Source: Escarpia spicata
Taxonomy: Eukaryota > Annelida > Polychaeta > Sabellida > Siboglinidae
Direction: 5' to 3'
DNA length: 64,000 nt
Assembly (NCBI GenBank): GCA_963995525.1
Contig: OZ023213.1
Coordinates: 20,099,051-20,163,050, forward strand
Below, in pieces: positions 31,774 through 42,230 of the stretch (positions are counted from its first letter, which is position 1; every line of letters starts with the position of its first letter). Below the pieces are notes generated by a model. The model saw only the letters and a list, made by a program, of their open reading frames with translations, was not told the origin of the DNA and ran no database searches. The translations under genes and the position numbers were made by a program.

Positions 31774-32144
31774 CGGACGGTGAATAGCGCGCGTGCGCGT
31801 AAACACGTATACCACACAACAGCCGAGTCTGCCAAGGTTATTGAAACTAGAAAAAAGCGCTCGGTTATGAAGTGCACAAACGGCGTATTGCTTTTATAGA
31901 GTCTTATTTTTAAATATATGTTTACCATAAGATTCTCTAGTCCTTACAGCTCCTTATAGATCGTTTATTTTATGCTTTTAAGCTTTTATTAAAATGTTTA
32001 ACATTACGCAACCCGGCCTACGTGACGAGGCCTACGTGCCGCGTGTCAGGTGGTGTTATAGAACCTTCTAGAAGTTCTACAGTAAACAACATTCCGTTAC
32101 AAGGCGTTTATGGAACTACACGGTCTTTTCGACTAGTCTAAACC
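31774..32144. promoter_or_regulatory. Divergent promoter region with heat-shock-type element, copy 1
   Basis: Non-coding region between the leftward RPA-like gene and the rightward spliced gene. It includes AGAACCTTCTAGAAG (32060-32074), three perfect alternating nGAAn/nTTCn pentamers as in a heat shock element, 70-85 bp before the rightward ATG, and three (T/G)ACGTG or GCGTG cores at about 32010-32047. Nearly identical in copy 2. Confidence 0.5.
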
Positions 32145-32958
32145 ATGGCATATTCACGGACGGTACGTAACTACCCATATACCTTTTTAACATTCACGCT
32201 TTCTTTTTAATATTTAAGCGATATTTACAAAACTACAGTTCCTTCGATACCGTGGGTCTATTTTATTATTTAAACTGTAGACCCTTTTTTTAATCACTGT
32301 AGTATATTTAATTATTATTATTATTATTTAAGACTTTGTTTTCTTACAGGACAAATGCGCTATAATATCACCACCAATTTAAACTTTTTTAATCACTGTA
32401 ATATTATAGTTTATTATTGTTTTCTTACAGGCCAAATGCGCTATGCCGTTTCCACGGCACAGGGACCGGAAGAATAACCCTGATGAGGCGCCTCGGTGGT
32501 TTGACGATGGGTACTGCGCTAGGCGGACTCAATCGACCACCGTTAGCCGCTGGGGGTCGGGGTTGCCTAGAGGCGCGCCGCTACGACAGGAGGCACCTCC
32601 TACGACCGGCCGCTGGGGATCGGGGTTGCCTAGAGGCGCGCCGCTACGACAGGAGGCACCTCCTACGTCACCGCCAGAGGCGACCGTCGACCCGGACACG
32701 CAACTACCGCCGCCGACGTTATATCGACGCCCCGCGGTACCGGCCGCTCGCACGTGCGTTGTGACTGGTGTACGACGCCCCGGTGCCTCGCTGGTGGAGC
32801 GCCCCGACGCCTCGCTGGTGGAGCGCCCTGACGATCGTGCCTCGCTGGTGGAGGTTCGCGACGGCTTCGGACCTTATACGGGCCCCTCTCGACCTCCCTA
32901 TAACAGTACTGGTAGTGGTGGTGGGCCACCCAGTGCTTACGGCGTACGCTGGGGATAG
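32145..32958 (+). CDS. Proline-rich repeat protein, apparently spliced, copy 1
   Basis: Exon 1 would be 32145-32162: AACCATGG context, six codons, then GTACGTAA as donor. The intron ends at TTTTCTTACAG (32430), and exon 2 from 32431 continues in frame to the TAG at 32956-32958. Without splicing, an ATG at 32443 gives 171 codons. The protein has two 21-residue tandem units (RWGSGLPRGAPLRQEAPPT), short ASLVE repeats and a C-terminus with GFGPYTGP and SAYGVRWG. An almost identical acceptor occurs 81 bp upstream (exon from 32350), which would give a short alternative product. Function unknown. Confidence 0.55.
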
Positions 32959-32959
32959 T

Positions 32960-33697
32960 AGAATATAATAATAATAATAATATTGCTCACCGCACTCCTC
33001 GTTGTCTTTATGTTCACACCGTTATTATCCGTTTGAACTCTATATTCCAACTAGTTGTCCTGAACCCTCTATAAAGACAAGCTTACATCTACCTACTAGG
33101 TTACGGTATGAATAATACAGTAGCATTATTCTCCAATGCAGCCCAGTCAGCCAGCATCGTTCAATGGACTTTGGACGCAGTTACGGTATGAATAATACAG
33201 TAGCATTATTCTCCAATACAGCTCAGTCAGCCAGCATCGTTCAATGGACTTTGGACGCCTGTTACCGATTACGCTTGGTGTCAACAACAACAACAAGCGT
33301 CATACCGGGTGAAGGTTTGTAAAAAAGAATGGCGCGAAAGAATAGCATAGCCGCTAGCTAAGGGATTCGTTCAAAGGTCTTGTTATAATATACAAAGTGC
33401 TAGAACCGTTACCTAGAGGGCGCTACTAATATCGTTATATAAGTTCGGTAAATAACCGCTATATAACCTTCTTTCGTACTAGCATAACCATCTCCGAACC
33501 TTCTAGACGAATATCCTCCTAGTACAAGACACCAGGAGGCGCTAGGGGGTAGTGAAATGGTACTATCTCGCTACACCAGGGGCGCAAATATACCACCGCT
33601 AGGGTAAATAACCGCTATATAACCTTCTTTCGTACTAGCATAACCATCTCCGAACCTTCTAGACGAATATCCTTCTAGTACAAGACACCAGGAGGCG
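32960..33697. repeat. Right subterminal region with tandem duplications, copy 1
   Basis: An 80-bp block is duplicated (33101-33180 and 33181-33258) and a 156-bp block starting GGTAAATAACCGCTATATAA is duplicated (33447-33602 and from 33603). Copy 2 has one of each. No coding frame. ACCAGGAGGCGCTA and ACCAGGGG-type motifs recur. Confidence 0.85.
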
Positions 33698-34042
33698 CTA
33701 GGGGGTAGTGAAATGGTACTATCTCGCTACACCAGGGGGCGCTACGTACTGTCTCGGCTTAGTACTGTCTCGCCACACTCATCAATCATAACGTTTTTTA
33801 TAAGTAAGCTGTCAAAAGGGGTACCAGGGGGCGCTACGTACTGTCGCGCCACACTCATCAATCATACGTTTTTTATAAGTAAGCTGTCAAACCCACTTAA
33901 GATATTTCATTTTTTATAAGTAGATTTTTCAATCGTGCCGGGTCAACTTGCTTGACCTTTGTTGATCTTTGTGACCCGCGGTGCCTTTGATCTCCTTTGA
34001 TCTTGGCACGAGTCGGGGGCCAGCGCGGTCTCCTTTACTACT
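33698..34042. repeat. Right terminal inverted repeat, copy 1
   Basis: Reverse complement of the left terminus, with the same copy-specific bases (for example the CGATTGAAAAA and TTAAGTGGGT variants). It has two copies of the CTCATCAATCAT...TTTTTTATAAGTAAGCTGTC block and two CCAGGGGGCGCTAC motifs (33731-33745, 33823-33836). Confidence 0.9.
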
Positions 34043-34190
34043 TGATACCAACCACTTCATTGGTCGCATTGAAGGCAATGTTGTTCCCATTTTGCTGCCT
34101 TCTTGCAGAGGAGACACGGCTGTTTGGTTGGACGAGGACCTGGGTTTACTTCAGTATCACCGGCGAGAAGCAGAAGGATCATAAGATTTT
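34043..34190 (-). mobile_element. N-terminal end of the interrupted LINE: 2A-like motif and PHD finger
   Basis: Minus strand from 34182: a hydrophobic run MILLLLAGDTEVNPGP (34135-34182) that fits the 2A-like D-x-E-x-N-P-G-P ribosome-skipping consensus, then PCLLCKKAAKW and CLQCDQ, the first Cys pairs of a PHD finger. The finger continues across the Polinton into 17080-17181 (WYHIDCVDM). 2A-like sequences at the N-terminus of LINE ORFs are known from CR1-type elements of sea urchin and other invertebrates. Confidence 0.7.
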
Positions 34191-34990
34191 TTGAGCATTT
34201 TTTTATGTTGAGTTTTTGTCTGAGTGATTTGTGAAAATTACGATTGAGAGCACAGAAAGCATTTTGAGTGCTGGAGGGGATACCTTTGTTGCTCTTTTGC
34301 AGCGGGGATGTCGAGGTACTTTAAACGATAAATGATACTTGCATAACAATTAACAGTATCGTCATGGCAGACAGGGTAATTTGATAATTGTGAAATTCCA
34401 TTGTTGATAACAACAACACACTACTGTCAACAGTTTGCACTTGGATTTACTACCATCAAGTTTATTAAAAATAGCAATCAGGATCGATCTCACCGTGAGA
34501 TACAATGGTGGGAGGCTGCTTGCAGTTCAGGTCTACTTGGCAGCTAGGTTTGGCCTATTATTTGGTCACAACAATTTAGTCAGACGCAGGAATTTTGTAG
34601 ACTGTACGCCATCTTGGAGAGTACAGTACGGACTACAGGTAAGAGACGTAACAAATCTCAGATCGTACTAAACTGTGATCGCCAAGGACTTCGATCGTAT
34701 CCTGGCGAGTAGGAGGAACCTTTACAAACTTGTATTCGATTTGTGGTAGACAGCGACGGAGTGGTAAGCGAGTAGTTAGGAAGAAGAAGCAGAGAATACA
34801 CAAGGCACATCCGACACCTGCACACTCGTAAATCGGTTCACACTATGATCGTCCCTTGGGCAAATATTGTTTTCATATAAAATATGCAGGTCTGCTGTGC
34901 CAGTAGTTGTGCAATCACTTACTGTGATATAAATAGGTATATACTATTTCTTTGTTAATAAGGCATACTTATTTGTTAAATGCTGAGTCA
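34191..34990. other. Stretch without a recognisable gene
   Basis: Moderately AT-rich. May contain the start of the Harbinger element whose Myb-like frame begins near 35000, but no terminal repeat was found. Confidence 0.4.
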
Positions 34991-34999
34991 TTTTAATTT

Positions 35000-35970
35000 G
35001 TAAACTTTATTTGCGAATGTGTAATATTTTACAATTGATAAACCTCAAATACTTAGTCAAAATGGGCCGCGTGCTTGGTTGTAGCCCCACCACTCAGCCA
35101 ACAGTGATGATTGAGAGCCAGGCTGAGGAGGAAGATGGAGAGGACACCCAGAAGAGTGTTGGCTCCATCAACACCTCACTCATCACTGAGGCCAACAGTG
35201 ATGACGATAGCGAAGTACCTGCTGCAAGCATGGAGGTACTAAGACCGACCATTTTGTTACTGGGAAATGTATCTATTCTTCTCTCTTACTTGTTACATAA
35301 TGTGACGTTTTTATTGACAAGATTGCATATTTGTCATTTCATGTGTATACGCATAAAAATTAATACTTTCCATGTAAGAAAAGTAGTTATACACTGCCTG
35401 AGATACTAGTAATATATTTTATCTTTAATTACCCACCAATTGAACAGCATGACATTACTGCATACTTATTAAGTATGTTGTTAATGATGTGTAGAGCCGT
35501 GAAGAGCCTAAAACGTCAAATAAATGTATTTCGAGTTTTGCTTGTGCGTGAATTAGTAAAGTGAATGTGAAGAAGGTGGTGTAAACGCTGTTTTGAAGGA
35601 AGTTCCTCGGCAGACGCTTACACAAAAGAGAGGAAACTGTTGAAGGTTGACGACCTCAAGTCGGCTCTGCAAGAAGCCACGTCGACCTTCATCGTCTACC
35701 AGAGGGAGGCCGAGCAGAGGATGTTGGCGTTCGATGAGCAGCGGATAGCGGCCGACAGACAGGCGGAAGATCGTCGTCGAAGAGAAGACCGTGAACATGA
35801 GTTGGTCATGTTCCGACTTCTTGTCGGCATGCACTCAGGGCAGGCGATGCTAGCAGCACAGCCAAGGCAGGCTGACTGGGCTGTGCAACATGCCCCAATT
35901 CAGTGGTCGCCCTCCGCCTCTCATTCACACGACGACATTCACACACCACAATCATATTTCCACTTGTAAA
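35000..35970 (+). pseudogene. Myb/SANT-like accessory protein of a PIF/Harbinger transposon (remnant)
   Basis: Two frames. The first (35059-35240) has MGRVLGCSPTTQP and an acidic Ser/Glu-rich linker. The second (about 35640-35969) is a long charged helix with REAEQRMLAFDEQRIAADRQ and RREDREHELVMF. This acidic linker plus charged C-terminal helix is typical of the Myb/SANT-like protein of Harbinger elements. The N-terminal DNA-binding domain was not seen. The transposase remnant lies at 37440-38300 in the opposite orientation. Confidence 0.5.
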
Positions 35971-36084
35971 CAACACAACATTTTGAATCATTTGCATTTA
36001 ACAAAAAGACTACTGATAAAAAGCATGAATATATCAATAAAACTACTTGTGTAAGTCATATTTGTTTTAAGTGATGTCTCATAA

Positions 36085-36770
36085 AAAACTAATTTCATTA
36101 TATTCACGCCAAACGGAAAGAAATACAACATTGACAAAGCTGAAATAAAAGTAGATGGAAGCAAAATAAAACATGTTAAATGAACAAAATTTATAGGGAT
36201 AACTATAGATGAACAGCTTAATTGGAAGATACATATTGACAATATGTCAACACAAATAGCACGGAATGTAGGAATGCTAAACAAACTAAAACACTTTCTT
36301 CCTATCTACATTATGAAACGTATTTACTCTACTCTACTCTATTATGGACAAATACATATAGCACAAACTTAAGCAAATTAAAAATACTACAGAAGAAAGC
36401 TATACGGATAATCACACTATATTGCACACTCGGATCCACTATTCTCAAAGTTAAAAATTGGAAGATCTGTACAAACATCAGTTAGGTATATTTATGCATA
36501 AAGCACCAATGAATAAACAACTCCCAGATAACATGTCTTCAATGTTTCTACGAACTGATAACATTTATGACCATAACCTAAGAAACCAAAGTGCATATTA
36601 CATCCAACACATAAGAACAAACACTAGGGAATTTACAATAAATTATTCAGGACCAATTTTCTGGAATGCCCTACCTCATGTTCTGCAGCAACTTGTATCC
36701 GTAAATCAGTTTAAAAAGAAATTCAAAGAGTTATTACTGTATAAATATCTTTGAACTCTTGAAATGTCTT
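36085..36770 (+). mobile_element. 3' end of a LINE reverse transcriptase (remnant)
   Basis: Frames give FIGITIDEQLNWKIHID, ARNVGMLNKLKHFLP, and the closing block GPIFWNALP...NQFKKKFKELL before a stop at 36754. This is the thumb and C-terminus of a non-LTR RT; stops and a frameshift break it. An AT-rich 3' tail with AATAAAG at about 37170 may be its 3' UTR. It is probably nested in the Harbinger element. Confidence 0.65.
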
Positions 36771-37439
36771 GTTTTATATTCTACTCATAACCTAACATAA
36801 TTTGTCATAGCATTATAAGTGATTATTTTGTTTTATTCAATGTATTACTGATCTGATGTTTAACCTTTAATCTAGTCAAAAAACTATACCATGTTCCAAT
36901 ATGTAACTTTATTTATTTATTTCTTTAGCAGACAATCAATTTCATTTATTTAAAAAACACCTATTCATGTATATAATATTCACCTTGTTCCAGTTGAATG
37001 TACTGTTTTAATGTCACGTTGTAATGTTATGGTCTAAGGAACCTGATTGATGTACTGGTGACTGTCCAGGTGGTCCTCGACGTAAGCCTCTTGGGGGTTT
37101 CCAGAGGATCTCCTCGGTTGAGGTATTGTTTTTTTGTAATCCATTGTAATGTGTGTATTGTGACCGAAATAAAGTTATATTCTATTATATAATAATATGT
37201 TCTATAATAGTTGTGTATATAAAATATACTAATATGACGTTGGTTTTACAATAGTAACAATTAGTAACAACAAGCTGATATCATCATAAAGTCTATGCTT
37301 GTTACATGCACATGATAATTCACTCAGACAAACAAACCAAAGGCAATGTACACTGTACATGATGTATTAAATTATATGTTCCTGTAAATTGTCTGCAATA
37401 AGTCTTTGCATTTGTCAAATCTTAAAATGTCAGTTTGTT

Positions 37440-38186
37440 CTTACTGTCTTACTCAGTGAGATCAGTCCTTCCAAATGCCCCCCATCCCATACCTTGCACA
37501 CAGCAGGAAGCGACAACAGATTGTCACATCTATTGATTTGTAAAATGTACAACAAGTGCTCGTCTGGTGGCGTCGGCATGTTCCTTCAATGTCAATGTCT
37601 GATTAGGGAAATGTTCACCTTCTTCCGCCCTTCTAAACTCCTTCGAATTGGCAAACACGCGTGCATCATGAACTCAACCAGGCCAGGCAACGCAGATGCC
37701 ATAAATCGGTACTGGTGGTCGGCGACTGTCTGCATCAGTATGGAGTACCACCCATTTCTACTGTGGTAGTCGGCGTGGTACTCGGCTGCTGCTACGATAG
37801 GGATGTGTGTACCGTCCACAGCACCTGCACATTGTGGAAAGCCCCACTTGTTACGAAACCCAGCCACTATCTCCTTCGACTAGACGCCTGTTGGTATACG
37901 GATAAAACGATGCATCAATTGGCTCACAATGGCTTCGCTTACCTCGTAGACAATTCCACATACGCTAGATTTCGATACGCCAAACAAATGGTCAATGGTG
38001 CGATACACAGCGTTCGTGGCTGGACGCCATAATAGCTATGGCCACGTGCTACGTTCTTCTGTCTACACTAAGTGATCTGCCGTGAAGGAGGCACAGGCGA
38101 CAATATGCAGACAGCATAAAACAAAACATTGCTCTTTGCCGCGCCTGTTCTTCATAAAACACCACCATCCTTCGCCACTGATCAGT

Positions 38187-38237
<51 letters not shown>

Positions 38238-38300
38238 ACGGAGTGCAGCTCTTTCAACTGACGACTTTCTCACTGACAAATAGGCAGTCGCAATACTGGG
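37440..38300 (-). pseudogene. PIF/Harbinger transposase (remnant)
   Basis: Minus strand: WRPATNAVYRTIDHLFGVSK near 38020, an in-frame stop near 37880, then the DDE_Tnp_4 core GFPQCAGAVDGTHIPI (first catalytic Asp) near 37840 and ADYHSRNGWYS. After a frameshift come DARVFANSKEF and a C-terminal HADATRRALVVHF segment. A (CGTCGC)n expansion interrupts the N-terminal region. The glycine-rich stretch with the second Asp is damaged. No activity expected. Confidence 0.75.
38189..38237. repeat. (GGCGAC)n microsatellite
   Basis: About eight perfect hexamer units inside the Harbinger remnant. Frames through it encode Arg or Val-Ala runs and are not informative. Confidence 0.95.
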
Positions 38301-38821
38301 TAAAGTTGAATAACGGTCGTTTGTTCGGTAAGCGCATCCATCTTGGATTAAAACGATGCTGCGCCCTAGGCGGTAGCTGTTAGCATCATTTGATATAATT
38401 AATGTCCCGCCCACTTGCTACTCTGTGGCTCGTCGTATTCATTAATCAAAAGAACCGCTTTAGTTGACGATAACTACTCCGGTTCAGGCTGTTGTAGTAT
38501 GAACCCAACAGGGTATCTGAACAGGTTTAGTTAATGCGCATTATCTGGGTATAAGTTAATTGGAATATATAGACTACACACAAAGAAGTATCTGTCAAAT
38601 ATCGTAATAACTTAGTTTCAATTTGACTCATGAACCAGTGCGAACTGTTTCAACATACACACATGTAATTAATATACAGTTGTGTTGTAGTAGAAGGCCA
38701 TTTAACTTAGACTTAGTCATTCTGGTATACATTATACGGAGGAAACTGACTAGGTAGAAAGGCATAAGGTATTTTGAATAGCTAATTATATTAATATTAA
38801 TATTATTAAATAATTTCTGAT
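38301..38821. other. Stretch without a recognisable gene
   Basis: AT-rich, with a TTAATATTAATATTATTAAA tract near 38790. Nothing assignable. Confidence 0.4.
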
Positions 38822-39099
38822 GTGGTGCCTTGCAAGCGGCAAATCAAGGCAAAACGACAATTGGTGTGCGATGACTGCCACAGCTGGATAGATTTTGCCT
38901 TGTCTGGTTGTCTGGATGTTGGAAGGTGGAATGTCTGCTGAAGCAGTTAGTTAGGTTGTCAAATGTTGTGAAGAGGATGGAGATGAGAATTAGCAGGGAG
39001 ACAGGTGGAATTGAGAGATACGACAGGGACAGAGTTGGGAATATTGCAAGACTGAAGTAGCAGAGTAGTGGCAAGAAGACTGAGGAAAGGAGACTGAGA

Positions 39100-39401
39100 G
39101 GACGGAAGGTGATTGGACGGGAAGACATTGGAGAATCGACGACAGGAAACGTGACAGGCGTGAAGGTGACAGGGGAGAATGTGACCGTAGAGAAAGAGGT
39201 ATACATATAGGAGGGGAAATGGGACGGGAGAGGAGAGACGAAAATACGATGGGAGGACAGTTGACGGGACGAAAGGAAGTGAGAGTAAATGTGATCGAAG
39301 AGAAGTCGATAAAAGGGACGATGACAGGAGGAAAGGTGACAAGAGAAAAAGCGACAGGAAAGAATGGAACGGAAGACAATGTGACAGGGGAAAAGAAAAG
39401 T
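39100..39401 (+). repeat. Degenerate 15-bp purine-rich repeats in LINE ORF1
   Basis: Repeated GTGACAGGxGAAAA-like units that code for x-T-G-x-K pentapeptides in the LINE frame. Part of the ORF1 linker rather than a separate gene. Confidence 0.6.
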
Positions 39402-40077
39402 GAGGATCTATACTAGTACATAATGCAGAGAGGGGGGAACAATTGGGGTGGTACAGAAGTACAGACAGTTAATGGGGAAGTTAAGGAAGACAAGAGTTGA
39501 ACATATTATTCTCTCAAGAATGTTAACAGTAATGGGAGGAAGGGGGCCAACATATAGAAACTGCAAGAGGATGTCGATCAACGCACTAGTTGAGCAGATG
39601 TGTCAATAAGAGGGGGTGGGATACTTTGTTGTGAGTGAAGATGTGTACGTGAATGATGGCCTCCATCTAAGTGATAAGGGGCAGCAGTTTTTGGAGAGAA
39701 CCTGCTGCGATCTGTTGACAGTGGGACAGGTTGAATTTGTTTAAACTAGATGCGCGGGGGGGGATTCATAGAGAAGCCCAAAACTGGAGGCATAGATAAA
39801 GACAGCACAAATTAATCAGCAAAAACAGCAACAGCAAAACTCTTCTGAAGCTGGATATAAATGATTGTGTTTAAATGCAAGGAGAATAGTAAACAAAAGA
39901 AGTGAACTAAACATTATGGTAGTAACTATTGACCCTCACACAACAGGTATAACCGAATCATGGGCCTCCACCGATATATCAAATGCCGAATTGGGACTGA
40001 CAGACTATGTAATGTTTAGGAAAGCTAGAATAGGAAGAAGGGGAGGTGGAGTTATTTTTGTGAATTTGTTCTTATAT

Positions 40078-40326
40078 TGGTACAACATATCTAGCTTTAA
40101 TTTACAAAAGTCGTTAACCTGAAGCTATTGCAATTGAATGCAACATTTATATACGTAATATTATGTATGTGGGAGTAACCTATATGAGTTTGATTTAATT
40201 GGCTACCAGCTCGATAAGTTATACTTCTCTGGTAGCCACCTCATCTGTGTTACATTGCTCTTGAATTGTGTTGTATATTATCTGGATGAGGAAATAAATT
40301 TACTTTACTTTACTTTACTTTACTTT
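40078..40326 (+). mobile_element. Short retroposon with (TTTAC)n tail
   Basis: It interrupts the endonuclease frame of the CR1 LINE, which continues at 40328 (INESIQAYEIKLEREA). It ends in five TTTAC units and appears flanked by TTATATT on both sides. No coding frame or tRNA-like head was seen; it may be a SINE or a LINE 3' end. Confidence 0.55.
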
Positions 40327-41299
40327 ATATTAATGAATCTATCCAGGCTTATGAAATAAAGTTAGAAAGAGAAGCAGTTTGTGAAGAAGCTGTTTGGTGT
40401 AACATAGTTACAGGAAACTTAAAGTTAACAGTTGGGTTAGTTTATCGAAGTCCAAACATAGAAGAGAATAAAAAAAAGTACAAAACGATATAAGGGAAGT
40501 GAGCAAACGGGACTGTATTATTATGGGGGATTTTAACCAAGGTCATATACAATGGAAATCTCTACAGAGTACAGGGAGTGAGGACCACACGTTTTTAGTT
40601 TTAGTACACGATAGTTTCCTTTCTCAACATGTGCTAGAACCAACCAGGGGTGAGAATGTGTTAGATATAGCTTTGTCCTCCAGAATGAATTAGATGACAA
40701 TGGCAAGATATGTGAGCCACTGGGGAATAGTGATCACAACCAGATACGTTTTACCATCAAAGTAAAACCAGAAAGGAATAGTAAACGGCATTACAAGAGA
40801 AATGTCCTCAAAGGAAAATAAAAGAACATGAGGAAATATTTAGCAAAGATAAACTGGAATACCACACTGAAGAATAAGACAGCAACAGAATGCTGGAATA
40901 TCTTAAAAAGGTAAATTGAGTGTATCGTCGATAAATTTGTTCATTTGAAAAAACAAGGGAAACGGTCCACCAAGAAACACACATCGAAAGAAACCATTAC
41001 AACAAATTAGTACAAACAAATAATGTGGAAGTCATACAGACGTCCTGGAAATGATGAAGACTACAACATTTATAAAGAAGAACTTAACCAAGATACAACC
41101 AAAATTTGAAATTCAAAGAAATTAATATGCTTGTAATATAAAACAAGACAGCAAGAGTTTCTATACGTTCGGAGCTTGCAGAAAGTTATCTAGAAGATAG
41201 TGCTGGAAATATAATATCAGAGGGATGCTTACTGGCGGAAGACCTGAATGAGCATTTTAGTTCGGTGTTTACCAGGGAATACCAACCGATTTGTGTAGC

Positions 41300-42230
41300 T
41301 TAGTCGGCGACAAATCATGTCTGAGGGTGTCGGCAGGTGTCGCCGACTAAGGAAAATGCAGTGTCCGGAGTTACAACAAAAGACAAGGCCTTAGTCGGCG
41401 ACTAAGGAACATTCCAAAATCGAATATCCCCGATGGTGTCCGTGTAACAAAAGACGCGACAAATGCAGTGTCCGTCGACCGGTCCTTGGTCGGCGACACC
41501 CCATAACATCGACAAAACACATGAGCCAATCAGCAGTCGCCTGGACACTGACGTCACACACGTACCAGTGGCCAAAAAAACGTAGGGTGGTGGTCAGTCG
41601 TACAGAGGGGGAGATGGGAGCACGATACTGGGTTGTTAGCTTTTCAATCGCAGGCTTGATCAGATCGAGTAGGAACGTGAAAACCTCTGGTGTCATCCGT
41701 ACGAAATTACGATACACGTCTATATCAATTTTCCATTATCATGTGCTCCATGCTGCTCACGCCACGGGCGAGCAAATGAGCCTTGACCCACTGCTTTCGT
41801 TTACTGTTTTGCCTTGCCTTTTACTTCCTTCTGCGCTGCCACAGCGACGTCAATGCTACCAAGGATAATGCTATATCTCTCGTTGACTCCATCTTCTCCT
41901 GTGGTTATCAAATCAGTAATTGTAGTCACTATTTTGTTCTTTCTCAAAGCGACAAACAGACGTGTAGAAAAAGGCGAAATACAACGGCGTTCTATGCAAC
42001 GTGTAGTCGGCGGGGAACTCACTACATTCCATAGGTGGCGCCAATTTTCGTAGTAGTAATCCTAGCTACCATCAGATGGCAGTAGGGGCTGCGACATGTC
42101 GCTACAAAACCGCCCTTGCAGTGTCCGTGCACAACGTTGCGACACGACCTTACAATTTGTCGCCGACCAAGCACACTCCCGACAGGTGTCTGTGTGCCAT
42201 GTCGGCAATGTTGTTTGGTCACGGGCGGCC
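41300..42230 (-). mobile_element. PIF/Harbinger fragment inserted in the CR1 LINE
   Basis: Minus strand: KQWVKAHLLARG near 41790, then YRNFVRMTPEVFTFLLDLI and an R-A-P-I-S-P...LTTTLRFFGHW segment (41570-41717). This is the N-terminal part of a Harbinger transposase; the catalytic domain is absent. The ends are rich in TTAGTCGGCGACA and its complement TGTCGCCGACTAA, arranged as inverted repeats, and the LINE frame resumes about 42240. Confidence 0.6.

Larger units (their letters stand above)
17182..34042 (+). mobile_element. Polinton/Maverick (adintovirus-like) element, copy 1
   Basis: 16,861 bp, bounded by inverted termini AGTAGTAAAGG/CCTTTACTACT and by the perfect 6-bp target duplication TGATAC (17176-17181 and 34043-34048). 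Six-base duplications and AG-starting termini are standard for Polintons. It encodes PolB, integrase, ATPase, protease and both capsid proteins, which defines the class, plus NADAR, RPA-like and PPxY-bearing proteins. Excising the element and one duplication restores the frame of the PHD finger of the LINE it hit, which confirms the boundaries. PolB and the PPxY gene are broken, so this copy cannot be autonomous as it stands. Confidence 0.97.

Noticed and set aside
17182..34042. Free adenovirus or other viral contamination in the assembly
   Set aside because: Integrase, 6-bp target duplications and continuous host LINE frames across each site show integrated Polintons.
38840..39420. Long Ser/Pro-rich minus-strand frames
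   Set aside because: Antisense of the purine-rich repeat linker of the CR1 LINE ORF1.
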